A stretch of 64,000 nt of DNA from assembly GCA_017502085.1 (NCBI GenBank), contig JAFVVQ010000017.1, positions 26,130-90,129 of the forward strand, in the 5' to 3' direction. The stretch is from Clostridia bacterium. GTDB lineage: Bacteria; Bacillota; Clostridia; Oscillospirales; Acutalibacteraceae. Made by a program: the position numbers and the translations under genes. How positions within the stretch are numbered: position 1 is the stretch's first letter; each line of letters begins with the position of its first letter. The notes beneath the pieces are model-generated. The model made no database searches. It had not been told where the DNA came from and saw only the letters and a list, made by a program, of their open reading frames with translations. Shown one piece after another: positions 36,856 to 45,967 of the stretch.

Positions 36856-36884
36856 ATTCTATATCAAATATAATTAAAAGTCAA
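36856..36884 (-). promoter_or_regulatory. Promoter of the polysaccharide operon
   Basis: On the minus strand TTGACT (36879-36884), 17 bases, TAGAAT (36856-36861). Start expected near 36849, giving a leader of about 60-85 bases. No other convincing promoter lies between here and 12383, and gene gaps are short, so this one probably drives the 24-kb operon. Confidence 0.75.
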
Positions 36885-36910
36885 TAAGAATATATAAATT
36901 TATAATATTA

Positions 36911-36946
36911 CATAAAAAAGGCATCGGATTTTTTGTTCCGATGCCT
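36911..36946 (-). terminator. Terminator of the BspA-like gene
   Basis: Perfect 10-pair stem AGGCATCGGA/TCCGATGCCT (36919-36928 and 36937-36946), loop of 8, then TTTTTTATG on the minus strand. Confidence 0.92.
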
Positions 36947-36972
36947 TTATCTGTGATTGGTTTATTGGTATT

Positions 36973-39900
36973 TCACCATTTCGCTGCAAAAAAATTCTGA
37001 TTAACCGTTCTGTTGAGCCTGAAAAGATTTTTGAAAAAAGATATAAGTTTCTGGAAAAATCCCGCTTTAACGGTAACCTTCTGTGAATCGGAAATCTCAT
37101 TTCCTCTTTCATCGGTCAGAGTTTCTCCCTCGCTGTCAAGCAGTTTGACCTCGACTGTTTTTGTGCCGCTCAAGAAATAAAGCATAAAGGTCTCTCCTCT
37201 GCCCTTTTCAACGCCGTCAACAAACCAGCAAACCTCAACGTCAAGTTTTCCCGTAACCTTTGCCGTGAGGCACAATGTTTCACCGTATTTGATCACGGCT
37301 TCCTTGGGATTTCTGGCAATTTCGACCTTCATTGTCTTTCGTTCGTATTCATAAGCAAGGTGTTCATTGAACACATCCTCGTCATCAAAAACATCTCCGC
37401 AATCGGAGCAGACATAGAGGTTTTTATCAAACATTGCTTCGAAAGTCAGATCGCCAGCCGGCATGGAATCAGGAACTTCGGGCATCCAGCATCTGAAAGT
37501 ATATCCGCGTTTTTCGGGATTCTGCGGAAGAACAATCGTCTGCATATACTCATAAGTCTGAACTGTCGAAACACCGTCAACAACCCACGTTACAGTATAG
37601 CTGAGTTTACCAAAATGCGGAATAATTACGGCAGGAACGTCCTCACCTGCAACAAGCGGAAATTCCACCACAATACCGTTTTCGTCCGTCCAGCCCACAA
37701 ACGAATGTCCTTCAGGCGCATCGGGAGTCTCGGGAGCAGGGATCGTTTCGCCGTAAAGATATTCGTTCGTTTCTCCGTTGACCGTCACGGGATATTTTGA
37801 TCTGTCAATGAAAACCTCAAGAACAAGAGAACCGTCAGCGGCAACAACGCCTGAAAGAACGCTCTTTTCTTCATTGAGAACGAAACCGCTCTCAACAGAG
37901 TATTCCGCAGTGACAGTCGAATCTGTCTCTGCCGCAAACTTTTCAACGGTTGCTTTATAGCGGCCGTCGGTCTGCATAACATAAGTTCTGACTGTATATT
38001 GAATATGAGAATCTGCCGCCCAGACAGCAACAAATTTCTTGCCGTCAACGCTGTCCATCACATCGGGTTCAGGAGTCCATTTAAGGAAGAAATAGCCATT
38101 TCTCGCGGGTGACTCGGGAACAGGTATTCTTCTGCCGAAGTCAACTGAATAATTCTTTTCAGCAGAACCGTCCTGCCACGAACCGCCGTTGGCATCAAAG
38201 GATGCAACGTAGCTGTTGACACGCCAGTTTGCAACAAAAACAAGATCTGTTGCAGGCATTGAAGCGGGAATCCCGGGAGTCCAGCCAAGGAATGTATAAC
38301 CCGTCTTTACGGGATCTGTATGTTTCGGAATCAAGCCGCCTTCAGTCACCGTATCGGAATATATTTCAGTTCCGTCAGAAACCCACGAAACAACAAAATC
38401 CCTCAACGAAACGTTCACCTTGCAGGTCGCTGAAACCGTGCCGTCAAGAGTTTCAACGGTGATTAACGCTTCACCTGCAGAAATCGCACTGACAGTTCCG
38501 TTTTCATCAACATAAGCAACAGAAGCATTGTCCGTGCACCACTTGACAGGAGTATCCGCAGGGGTTACTTTGACATCGGGTCTGTAAGTCGAGCCGACCT
38601 TGATATCGATTTCATTTTCCGCAAAGGAAATGTTGATTTTATTGTGATTATCGCAAAGCATAAATTCATATCCGTTTGATTCGGCATAGGTTTTCGCATA
38701 TGCTTCAGCCGAGTCTGAACAGATATATGCTCCGTCGGGAATTACGTCTGCGCCGATTGCGGTAACCGACGATGGAATATGAATGAATTCAAGTTTATCA
38801 CATCCGGCAAAAGCACATTCGCCGATTTTTTCAACCGTTTCAGGAATAATCACCGTTTCAACCGCACAGCCGATAAATGCACCGTCACCGATTGAAGTCG
38901 CGTTTGCGAAATCAATCTTTGTTGCGTTTGTGTTACCCGCAAACGCATAGTCCCCGATTTCTTTGACGCACTCGGGCAATGCAATATTTTCAAGAAGTTT
39001 TCCGTCAACAAAGAGTTCGGATGCGAAGGAATCGGGATTTGAATATTCGTTACCGAATCCGATATCGCACCAATCCTCCAGAGAACCGTCAAAGGTTGCT
39101 TTTTTCATCGAATCACAACCCTCAAACGCAGACACACCAATGCTTTCAACAGATTCAGGCATAACGGTTTCCGCAAGAGAGGAAAGACCCCTGAAAGCAT
39201 TTTCACCGATATGTGTGATACCGTTTTCAACAGTCAGTTTTTTAATGCTGTCGGTATATTCCGACCACGGCGCACCGTTTTCTCCGAAATCACTCACAGC
39301 ACCTGTGCCCGACACAACCAGCTCACCGTCGGCATAAAGCACCCATTTCGCACTGTCTCCGCAAGTGCCGTATGCAAGAATTTTTCTGCCTTCACCGTGG
39401 GCGGTGCAAAGTCTGAATTCATAGCCGTTTTCATCCGCATATTCCTTTGCATGGGAATCAGCAGAATCCGAACAGATATATGCTGCAGTATAATCGGCGA
39501 TTTCTTCGCCGATAACGGTAATATCCGAAGAAATATGCACATACTCAAGGTTTTCGCAGTATAAGAACGCATAATCACCGACGGCACTGATGCCATCAGG
39601 AAGAACAACACCCTTGAGATTTGAAGCATTGCGGAACGCACCGTCCGCAATAACTTCAACGGTTTCGGGAATGTAATATTCCGTTTCCTTGCTGCACGAA
39701 GGATAACTTATAAGCTCGGATTTATCTTTGTTGAAAAGCACTCCGTAAGCATCGTTTGAATAGTGATCATTATCTGCGGAAACGATGATATTTTCAAGCG
39801 AACAGTTAAAAAACACACCTCTTCCGATTTCTGCTACGTTTGCGGGAATTGAAACAGTTTTGAGCAGATGGCAGTTTTCAAAAGCATCATCCGCAATTTT

Positions 39901-40539
39901 TTCAACGGATCCGGGAACTGAATATCCGCTGACCGCACAGTTATTCGGGAATTTGAGAAGTTCGGTCTTGTTCTTGTTGAAAAGAACGCCGTTTTCATCG
40001 CTTGAATACCTTCCGTTATCTGCTGAGACCGTTATTTTTTCGAGATCTGCACACCAACCGAAAGCATTCACTCCGATTGATTCAACAGAGGCGGGAATAT
40101 CAACTTTATCAAGACCCGATGCATAGAAAGCAAACGCACCGACAGACACAGTTTCCTCAGGAATCATCAGTTCATCGAGTGCCTCGCAGTCACGGAAAGC
40201 ATTGATGCCGATATCCGCAACGCTTTCGGGAAGATTCACAGATTCGAGAGAAACACAGCAACTGAAAGCATTGTTACCTACGCTTTCAACACCGTCACTT
40301 ATATTGACAGTTTTTATCTGCAAACGGACATTATACCAAGGAGTCTGGTTCGCAAGATAATCCTGCATCTCTCCGCTTCCCGTAATTCCGAGAATTCCGT
40401 TTTCAGAATCGTAACTCCATTCAAGATTTTCACCGCACACTCCGTCTGACGAAGCGGCAAAAGCCGACACCGCACCCGAACTGAGCGCAATAACAACCGA
40501 CAAAACCGCGGCAACGGTCTTTCTGAAAAACTTATTCAT
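36973..40539 (-). CDS. BspA-like leucine-rich-repeat surface protein
   Basis: A 1,188-residue secreted protein. I start it at ATG 40539, after GGAGGA. Signal peptide about 1-28 (ending SAFAAS). Two blocks of LRR_5/BspA repeats (about 60-370 and 405-590; units such as ESVGNNAFSCCVSLESVNLP). Then a Big2 domain (about 610-690), InlB/Flg_new-type modules (about 700-1080, GYTFLGWTP; GYTFRCWMP), a short Cys pair (CSDCGDVFDDEDVFNEH) and a last Ig-like domain, ending in an amphipathic helix (FFQKLISFFKNLFRLN). No LPXTG or wall-binding repeat is seen. Likely an adhesin-type protein; how it is held at the surface is not clear. Confidence 0.88.
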   Translation of the reverse strand: MNKFFRKTVAAVLSVVIALSSGAVSAFAASSDGVCGENLEWSYDSENGILGITGSGEMQDYLANQTPWYNVRLQIKTVNISDGVESVGNNAFSCCVSLESVNLPESVADIGINAFRDCEALDELMIPEETVSVGAFAFYASGLDKVDIPASVESIGVNAFGWCADLEKITVSADNGRYSSDENGVLFNKNKTELLKFPNNCAVSGYSVPGSVEKIADDAFENCHLLKTVSIPANVAEIGRGVFFNCSLENIIVSADNDHYSNDAYGVLFNKDKSELISYPSCSKETEYYIPETVEVIADGAFRNASNLKGVVLPDGISAVGDYAFLYCENLEYVHISSDITVIGEEIADYTAAYICSDSADSHAKEYADENGYEFRLCTAHGEGRKILAYGTCGDSAKWVLYADGELVVSGTGAVSDFGENGAPWSEYTDSIKKLTVENGITHIGENAFRGLSSLAETVMPESVESIGVSAFEGCDSMKKATFDGSLEDWCDIGFGNEYSNPDSFASELFVDGKLLENIALPECVKEIGDYAFAGNTNATKIDFANATSIGDGAFIGCAVETVIIPETVEKIGECAFAGCDKLEFIHIPSSVTAIGADVIPDGAYICSDSAEAYAKTYAESNGYEFMLCDNHNKINISFAENEIDIKVGSTYRPDVKVTPADTPVKWCTDNASVAYVDENGTVSAISAGEALITVETLDGTVSATCKVNVSLRDFVVSWVSDGTEIYSDTVTEGGLIPKHTDPVKTGYTFLGWTPGIPASMPATDLVFVANWRVNSYVASFDANGGSWQDGSAEKNYSVDFGRRIPVPESPARNGYFFLKWTPEPDVMDSVDGKKFVAVWAADSHIQYTVRTYVMQTDGRYKATVEKFAAETDSTVTAEYSVESGFVLNEEKSVLSGVVAADGSLVLEVFIDRSKYPVTVNGETNEYLYGETIPAPETPDAPEGHSFVGWTDENGIVVEFPLVAGEDVPAVIIPHFGKLSYTVTWVVDGVSTVQTYEYMQTIVLPQNPEKRGYTFRCWMPEVPDSMPAGDLTFEAMFDKNLYVCSDCGDVFDDEDVFNEHLAYEYERKTMKVEIARNPKEAVIKYGETLCLTAKVTGKLDVEVCWFVDGVEKGRGETFMLYFLSGTKTVEVKLLDSEGETLTDERGNEISDSQKVTVKAGFFQKLISFFKNLFRLNRTVNQNFFAAKW

Positions 40540-40600
40540 CGTATTCCTCCGCAAAAATATAATAAAACTGACAAATCATAGCAATATGCTCTGAAAATAT

Positions 40601-40629
40601 ATTATATAATTAAATCAGATATATTTCAA
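40601..40629 (-). promoter_or_regulatory. Promoter of the BspA-like gene
   Basis: On the minus strand TTGAAA (40624-40629), 17 bases, TATAAT (40601-40606), about 60 bases before the ATG at 40539. Confidence 0.75.
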
Positions 40630-40648
40630 GGTTTTTTTTAGTATGGTT

Positions 40649-42283
40649 TTATCCGACAATATTGGCGGTATACGTAACCTTACCGACACATTTCGTATTC
40701 ACGGCAAAAGGAGCGTCGAATCGGTTATCGGTAATCTCCGCTTCGGCAAGATATTCAAGCCGGAAAGAATGTGTACCGTATACGGCTTTTTCAAACGTGT
40801 TTCCGCTGACAACGAGTCTCCCGTGAACATATTCCTGCGATTCTTCGTTCATAACCTTCGGACTGTATCGGATGACGGGAGCAGTCTCCCACGTTTTACC
40901 GAATTCGCAACCCGTAACAATGTTGTTACGGAATAAAATTTCCTTTGTATAGCCTGATTCAAACCAGAAATTGCAGTCATCCTCGATAAGGAGCGCGGGA
41001 CCCCAGAGGCTTTCAAAACGGTTATTCTCGATAATAACTTCTCCCCTTGTCGTACAAAGGATTCCTCTGCCCGACGTATGACCGAAATCACAACCGACAA
41101 CGTGAAGATCGGGAGTCCACGTCACATTTTCAACAACGTCTTTGCCGATAACGGCACTTTCGGGAACACCCTCGGTAAGACTGAGTTTTATGTCGGTATC
41201 ATTCAGTTTTTCATATGACAAAACGGAGGTTTTGCCGTACGGTATAAGTGTGTCCCAACGGATAAATTCAAGTTCATCACCGACTTCAAATGCCTGAAAT
41301 CCCCAACTCTCAGAGTGCATAAAACGGACAACGACAGTTTTACCCGAATCATCTTTTTCAACTATGCGAAGGTGGGTACCGTGCACGTTGACATAGTCAT
41401 CCTGAGCACCCCAAGCCTTGCAATTTTCGATTTTCAGTTTACCTCTGCATCCCGAAAACTGAAAGAAATCGGCGGTGCTTGCGATTGTTCTACCCTCTTT
41501 CGGAGTCAGATCACAGTTCCTGTATGTCACATTTTCGCAGAACTGCGAAACCATACCGAGACCATGCATAAACATAATTCTCAAGTCCTCAAAGCAGAGA
41601 TTTCTGCATCGCTGAAACATACTGCCCGTCTGGTCTCTGACAATATTGCGTGTCTGAAAAACATTACCCGTCCCAAAGCGTACGCCTTTGTTTTTCGGGA
41701 ACAAACGAAGAGTGTTTTCATCAATGCATTCTATCCTCTCGAACTCAAGGTCTTCACGGCGAAAATCCTTTGTATGCCTTGTTTTCGGATTGAGAACTTT
41801 GACATATCTGCCTCTTTCGCTGCTCTTGTTTTCCCAATAAAAACCTCCGTCGGATTTCTCTTCTCCGTGCCAGATAAGCTCATTGTTTTCAACCCTGAAA
41901 AGGCAATCGGAATTAATTCTGATCACAACGCTTTCACCGTCTTCGGAAAGAACGGTAAACTCTGTCATCGTCGGGCAGGCATAATCAAAAGCAATGTTCC
42001 GCACCGTCACATTTTCACAGTTATCAAATATCATCGGAGTCATCTTTCCGTGAACAATTACAGCGGCACCTCTGCCGTCGATAACGATATTCTTCTTATC
42101 CTTCAGATAAATTGCCGCAAACTTGGTGCCCAAAGGATTTTCGTGAAGTTTGGCGGTGTTTGAGCAAAAATATCCCGTCAGATTATATGAATCCTCGGGT
42201 CTGACATCATAGACCTTGCCCGATTCCAGAGTCACCGTTGCGCCGTCTTTTATATCGGCAAAAATTTTGCTTAAATCATTCAT
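40649..42283 (-). CDS. Right-handed beta-helix glycosidase, GH110-like
   Basis: A 544-residue cytoplasmic protein without signal peptide. ATG 42283 is preferred since GGAAGGCGG is spaced right for it and an ATG at 42304 has none. It has many short beta-helix rungs (NCENVTVRNIAFDY; CRGKLKIENCKAWGAQDDYV; IIENNRFES). The stretch AQDDYVNVHGTHLRI resembles the acidic region of GH110 alpha-1,3-galactosidases, which cleave blood-group-B-type galactose. I am unsure of the exact family; other parallel beta-helix lyases or hydrolases remain possible. It is monocistronic on the minus strand, next to a divergent flavodiiron gene. Confidence 0.6.
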   Translation of the reverse strand: MNDLSKIFADIKDGATVTLESGKVYDVRPEDSYNLTGYFCSNTAKLHENPLGTKFAAIYLKDKKNIVIDGRGAAVIVHGKMTPMIFDNCENVTVRNIAFDYACPTMTEFTVLSEDGESVVIRINSDCLFRVENNELIWHGEEKSDGGFYWENKSSERGRYVKVLNPKTRHTKDFRREDLEFERIECIDENTLRLFPKNKGVRFGTGNVFQTRNIVRDQTGSMFQRCRNLCFEDLRIMFMHGLGMVSQFCENVTYRNCDLTPKEGRTIASTADFFQFSGCRGKLKIENCKAWGAQDDYVNVHGTHLRIVEKDDSGKTVVVRFMHSESWGFQAFEVGDELEFIRWDTLIPYGKTSVLSYEKLNDTDIKLSLTEGVPESAVIGKDVVENVTWTPDLHVVGCDFGHTSGRGILCTTRGEVIIENNRFESLWGPALLIEDDCNFWFESGYTKEILFRNNIVTGCEFGKTWETAPVIRYSPKVMNEESQEYVHGRLVVSGNTFEKAVYGTHSFRLEYLAEAEITDNRFDAPFAVNTKCVGKVTYTANIVG

Positions 42284-42372
42284 AACGAAACCGCCTTCCG
42301 ACATTCTTTTTTCTGATTCTCATTATACTTTACCGCTTTGAAAAAAACAACATTTTTTCACTTATTCGGCAG

Positions 42373-42401
42373 TTGATATTTTGTCGCTTACGTGCTATAC
42401 T
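42373..42401 (+). promoter_or_regulatory. Promoter of the flavodiiron gene
   Basis: TTGATA (42373-42378), 17 bases, TATACT (42396-42401), start about 20 bases before the RBS of the ATG at 42430. Confidence 0.75.
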
Positions 42402-42429
42402 TTAAAAAAACAGCAAACGAGGTATTGAA

Positions 42430-43584
42430 ATGAATATTACAAATGATATTATATATATCGGAGTTAACGACAGAAATATCGACCTTTTTGAAGGTCAGTA
42501 TATCGTCCCCGAAGGTATGTCATATAACTCCTACGCAATTATCGATGAAAAAATCGCAATCACCGACACGGTTGATGCCGCATTCACGGAAGAATGGCTC
42601 GGAAACATCAGAAATGCTCTCAGCGAAAGAAAGCCCGATTATCTCATCATTCACCATATGGAGCCCGACCACTCGGCAAATATCGTGAATTTTATGAATG
42701 CATATCCCGAGGCAAAAATCGTATCTTCCGCAAAAGCTTTTTCAATGATGAAAAACTTTTTCGGAACGGAATTTGAAGACAGACGTATCGTTGTCGGCGG
42801 CAATGATACCCTCTCGCTCGGCACTCACGAGCTGACTTTTGTCACCGCTCCGATGGTACATTGGCCCGAGGTTATCGTTTCATATGACAGCAAGGATAAA
42901 GTTCTTTTTTCTGCCGACGGTCTCGGCAAATTCGGTGCCCTTGATGCCGATGAGGACTGGGCTTGTGAAGCAAGAAGATATTATTTCGGTATTGTCGGTA
43001 AATACGGTGCTCAGGTACAGCTTCTTCTGAAAAAAGCGGCGGCGCTTGACATTCAGATTATCTGTCCCCTTCACGGCCCCGTTCTGACCGAAAATCTCGG
43101 CTATTATATCGGTCTCTACAACACATGGTCATCCTACGGCGTTGAATCGGAAGGCGTTGTTATCGCATACACCTCCGTTTACGGTAACACCAAGAAAGCG
43201 GTTGAAAAGCTCGAAGAATTGCTCAAAGCAAAAGGCTGCCCGAAGGTTGCAGTCACCGACCTCGCAAGAGATGGTATGGCTGAGGCAGTTGAGGATGCAT
43301 TCAGATACGGCAAAATCGTTCTCGCAACAACAACCTATAACGGCGAGATTTTCCCGTTTATGCGTGAATTTATAAATCATCTTACCGAAAGAAATTTCCA
43401 GAACAAAACGGTTGCACTCATTGAAAACGGAAGCTGGGCTCCCCTTGCGGCAAAGGTTATGAGAGAGATGCTCGAAAAGAGCAAGAATCTCACTTTTGCA
43501 GAGAATACGGTTAAGATTATGTCCGCACTCAACAGCGAAAGTCTTGCACAGCTTGAAGCACTCGCAGACGAGCTTTGCAGATAA
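42430..43584 (+). CDS. Flavodiiron protein (class A, FprA-like)
   Basis: A 384-residue cytoplasmic enzyme that reduces O2 to water or NO to N2O in anaerobes. Residues 1-250 are the metallo-beta-lactamase-like domain, with the di-iron ligands in HHMEPDH (His75/76, Glu78, Asp80, His81) and further His and Asp in VHWPEVIVSYD, LFSADGLG and CPLHGPV. Residues about 255-384 are the flavodoxin domain for FMN (VIAYTSVYGNTKKAVEKL). No rubredoxin or extra domain is fused. Its presence fits a strict anaerobe that must deal with oxygen or nitric oxide. Confidence 0.95.
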   Translation: MNITNDIIYIGVNDRNIDLFEGQYIVPEGMSYNSYAIIDEKIAITDTVDAAFTEEWLGNIRNALSERKPDYLIIHHMEPDHSANIVNFMNAYPEAKIVSSAKAFSMMKNFFGTEFEDRRIVVGGNDTLSLGTHELTFVTAPMVHWPEVIVSYDSKDKVLFSADGLGKFGALDADEDWACEARRYYFGIVGKYGAQVQLLLKKAAALDIQIICPLHGPVLTENLGYYIGLYNTWSSYGVESEGVVIAYTSVYGNTKKAVEKLEELLKAKGCPKVAVTDLARDGMAEAVEDAFRYGKIVLATTTYNGEIFPFMREFINHLTERNFQNKTVALIENGSWAPLAAKVMREMLEKSKNLTFAENTVKIMSALNSESLAQLEALADELCR

Positions 43585-43598
43585 CAGAATAAACAAAG

Positions 43599-43643
43599 AA
43601 TGGCTTGAACAGGATTGATTCCCGTTCAAGCCATTTTCCGTTT
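43599..43643. terminator. Bidirectional terminator between flavodiiron and GH43-like genes
   Basis: Stem AATGGCTTGAAC/GTTCAAGCCATT (43599-43610 and 43624-43635), loop of 13, T-rich on both sides (TTCCGTTTT rightward; TTTG leftward). It closes both convergent genes. Confidence 0.85.
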
Positions 43644-43653
43644 TAACCGATAA

Positions 43654-44580
43654 CTACATATTTTTGAGACGCTCGTATTCTTCGTCGGTTATCTCAATGA
43701 TTCCGCCGTGCTTGAAGCCGTAGGGGAAGGAAAAGCCTTCATTCATTCTCTCGAAAACCGCCTTACCGGGTTCGTCGGAAACAAAGGGCACGTAGCCCAT
43801 TTTTTCTTTTTCACATCCGAAGAAATCGAGGAAAAGACACCATCTTCCGTCGGCAAGCACGCAGCTTGTCGGGCCTTCGTAGGAACCGGGATTTTTGATT
43901 TTTTCATCCATATACTTTTCAAAATCCTCATCGTGCTCATACGGTCCGAAAAGATTCTTTGACGTTGCGTGCATATTCATCGGAGGATGCTCTGCATTCT
44001 TATAAAAAAGATGATAGGTATCACCGAATTTTCTGATGTGGGAATCCAGGATTTCGTTATCCTTTGTAAAAAACAGTTTCGGAGCGGAGAAGGTTTCGAA
44101 ATCTTTCGTTGTGCTGCAATAAATCGACATATGCTTATAATTAGTTTCGGCAACTGTTGATCCCCAATGAATAAGGTATTCTTCCGTTTCCTCATCGAAG
44201 AAAACCTCGGGCGCCCACATACAGCCGAAATCATCTCTGCCGAAATGAACGAGTCTTTCTTCGCTGAAATGAATCAGGTCATCGGTTTTCCACATTCGCA
44301 GACATTTGCTGCCCGTACTGTTTATATTCTTCCAGTCAAGATTAAGGTTTTCGTCATAACGGTATGCAACGCAGAGGTCTGTTGTAACTATAACAAATCC
44401 GCCCGTGTGCAGACGGACTATCTCGATATCCCGACAGCCCTTTTCACCGAGCTTTGCGGTCAGAACAGGATTGCCGCCGTTGACCTCCTCCCAGTTGAAT
44501 CCGTCACGGCTGATACCGAAATATACCTGTTCACCGTCGGGGGTGATTTTTTCTTTGAAATGAGTAAAAAGATAAGGCAT
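43654..44580 (-). CDS. GH43-like five-bladed propeller glycosidase
   Basis: A 308-residue cytoplasmic protein. ATG 44580 has GGAG seven bases ahead; the ATG at 44586 has no space. GH43 features: CRDIEIVRLHTGG (base-Asp region), CMWAPEVFFDEETEEY (Asp region), and SYEGPTSCVL (acid-Glu region), with repeated W/Y-rich strands. GH43 and close relatives remove arabinose, xylose or galactose side groups. The exact sub-family is not resolved. It has no room for its own promoter, so it appears to be reached by read-through of the terminator at 44600. Confidence 0.75.
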   Translation of the reverse strand: MPYLFTHFKEKITPDGEQVYFGISRDGFNWEEVNGGNPVLTAKLGEKGCRDIEIVRLHTGGFVIVTTDLCVAYRYDENLNLDWKNINSTGSKCLRMWKTDDLIHFSEERLVHFGRDDFGCMWAPEVFFDEETEEYLIHWGSTVAETNYKHMSIYCSTTKDFETFSAPKLFFTKDNEILDSHIRKFGDTYHLFYKNAEHPPMNMHATSKNLFGPYEHDEDFEKYMDEKIKNPGSYEGPTSCVLADGRWCLFLDFFGCEKEKMGYVPFVSDEPGKAVFERMNEGFSFPYGFKHGGIIEITDEEYERLKNM

Positions 44581-44599
44581 TCTCATTCTCCTTTCCTGA

Positions 44600-44636
44600 C
44601 AAAAAACCGCACCAAAGGACAGCCGATGGTGCGGTT
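44600..44636 (-). terminator. Terminator of the serS operon
   Basis: Stem AACCGCACCA/TGGTGCGGTT (44627-44636 and 44605-44614), loop of 12, followed on the minus strand by TTTTG. It lies 9 bases past the serS stop and just before the RBS of the GH43-like gene. Confidence 0.88.
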
Positions 44637-44645
44637 ATAAATTTC

Positions 44646-45932
44646 TTATTTCACGGGAACAAGCTTTTCCTTGCCGCCCATATAAGGTCTGAGAGCAACG
44701 GGGATATCAACGCTTCCGTCCTCGTTAAGGTTGTTCTCAAGAAAGGCGATAAGCATTCTGGGAGGAGCAACGACGGTATTGTTGAGAGTATGTGCAAAAT
44801 ACTTGCCGTCTTTACCGTTGACTCTGATTTTAAGTCTGCGTGCCTGAGCATCACCAAGGTTTGAGCAGGAGCCTACTTCGAAATACTTCTTCTGTCTGGG
44901 TGACCATGCCTCAACGTCAAATGACTTCACCTTGAGGTCAGCAAGGTCACCTGAGCAGCATTCAAGAGTTCTGACGGGAATATCAAGTGAACGGAAAAGA
45001 TCAACGGTATTCTGCCAGAGCTTTTCAAACCACATCATACTTTCTTCGGGTTTGCAGACAACGATCATTTCCTGCTTTTCAAACTGATGGATTCTGTAAA
45101 CACCTCTCTCCTCGATACCGTGAGCGCCCTTTTCCTTACGGAAGCAGGGTGAATAGCTTGTAAGAGTATGGGGAAGAGTTGCTTCGTCAACGATGGTGTC
45201 GATATACTTACCGATCATTGAATGTTCGCTTGTGCCGATAAGATAAAGGTCTTCTCCCTCGATCTTATACATCATTGCATCCATTTCAGCAAAACTCATA
45301 ACGCCCGTTACAACATTGCTTCTGATCATAAAGGGAGGTACGCAGTAAGTAAATCCGCGTTCAATCATAAAGTCTCTTGCATATGAAATACAAGCGGAAT
45401 GAAGACGCGCAATATCACCCATAAGATAGTAGAAGCCGTTACCCGCAACGTTTCTTGCCGCATCAAGGTCGATACCGTTGAAGCGTTCCATAATTTCGGT
45501 ATGATAAGGAATATCGAACTCGGGAACAACGGGTTCACCATACTTCGTGACCTCAACGTTTTCACTGTCATCCTTACCGATGGGTACACTGGGATCGATG
45601 ATATTGGGAATAATCATCATAATCTTTGTGACCTTCTCGGAATATTCAGCTTCAAGCTTTTCGCACTCTGCAAGTCTCTCGGAGAATTCTGTTACCTTTG
45701 ACTTTGCAGCCATAGCCTCTTCTTTCTTGCCCTGAGCCATAAGTGCACCGATTTCTTTCGAAACCTTGTTTCTGTTTGCTCTCAGGGAATCAGCTTCTGT
45801 CTTGACTGCCCTTGACTTTGCATCGAGTTCGATTACTTCGTCAACAAGAGCAAGTTTGGAATCCTGAAACTTCTTTTTGATATTTTCTTTAACGATATCG
45901 GGATTTTCTCTTAAAAATTTGATATCAATCAT
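44646..45932 (-). CDS. serS: Seryl-tRNA synthetase
   Basis: A 428-residue class II synthetase that charges tRNA-Ser. Residues 1-110 are the long helical arm that reads the tRNA-Ser variable arm. Motif 2 is FRKEKGAHGIEERGVYRIHQ followed by FEKQE; motif 3 is NNTVVAPPRMLIAFLENN. These differ from the usual bacterial GSYGRDTRGL-type motif 2 and LNGSGLAVGR-type motif 3, so the enzyme belongs to the sub-group with HTLNNT and AHG-EERG. It is the third gene of a run with Mrp and a DUF1624 protein; no T-box leader is present. Confidence 0.95.
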   Translation of the reverse strand: MIDIKFLRENPDIVKENIKKKFQDSKLALVDEVIELDAKSRAVKTEADSLRANRNKVSKEIGALMAQGKKEEAMAAKSKVTEFSERLAECEKLEAEYSEKVTKIMMIIPNIIDPSVPIGKDDSENVEVTKYGEPVVPEFDIPYHTEIMERFNGIDLDAARNVAGNGFYYLMGDIARLHSACISYARDFMIERGFTYCVPPFMIRSNVVTGVMSFAEMDAMMYKIEGEDLYLIGTSEHSMIGKYIDTIVDEATLPHTLTSYSPCFRKEKGAHGIEERGVYRIHQFEKQEMIVVCKPEESMMWFEKLWQNTVDLFRSLDIPVRTLECCSGDLADLKVKSFDVEAWSPRQKKYFEVGSCSNLGDAQARRLKIRVNGKDGKYFAHTLNNTVVAPPRMLIAFLENNLNEDGSVDIPVALRPYMGGKEKLVPVK

Positions 45933-45967
45933 ATTTTCAACTCCTAAAAAGTTTTAACTTCTCTATT

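Noticed and set aside
41315-42163. 282-residue plus-strand ORF opposite the beta-helix gene
   Set aside because: Shadow frame; the beta-helix rungs on the minus strand are regular and have a good RBS.
45933-45967. T-box leader for serS
   Set aside because: The gap to mrp is only 35 bases and has no T-box sequence.
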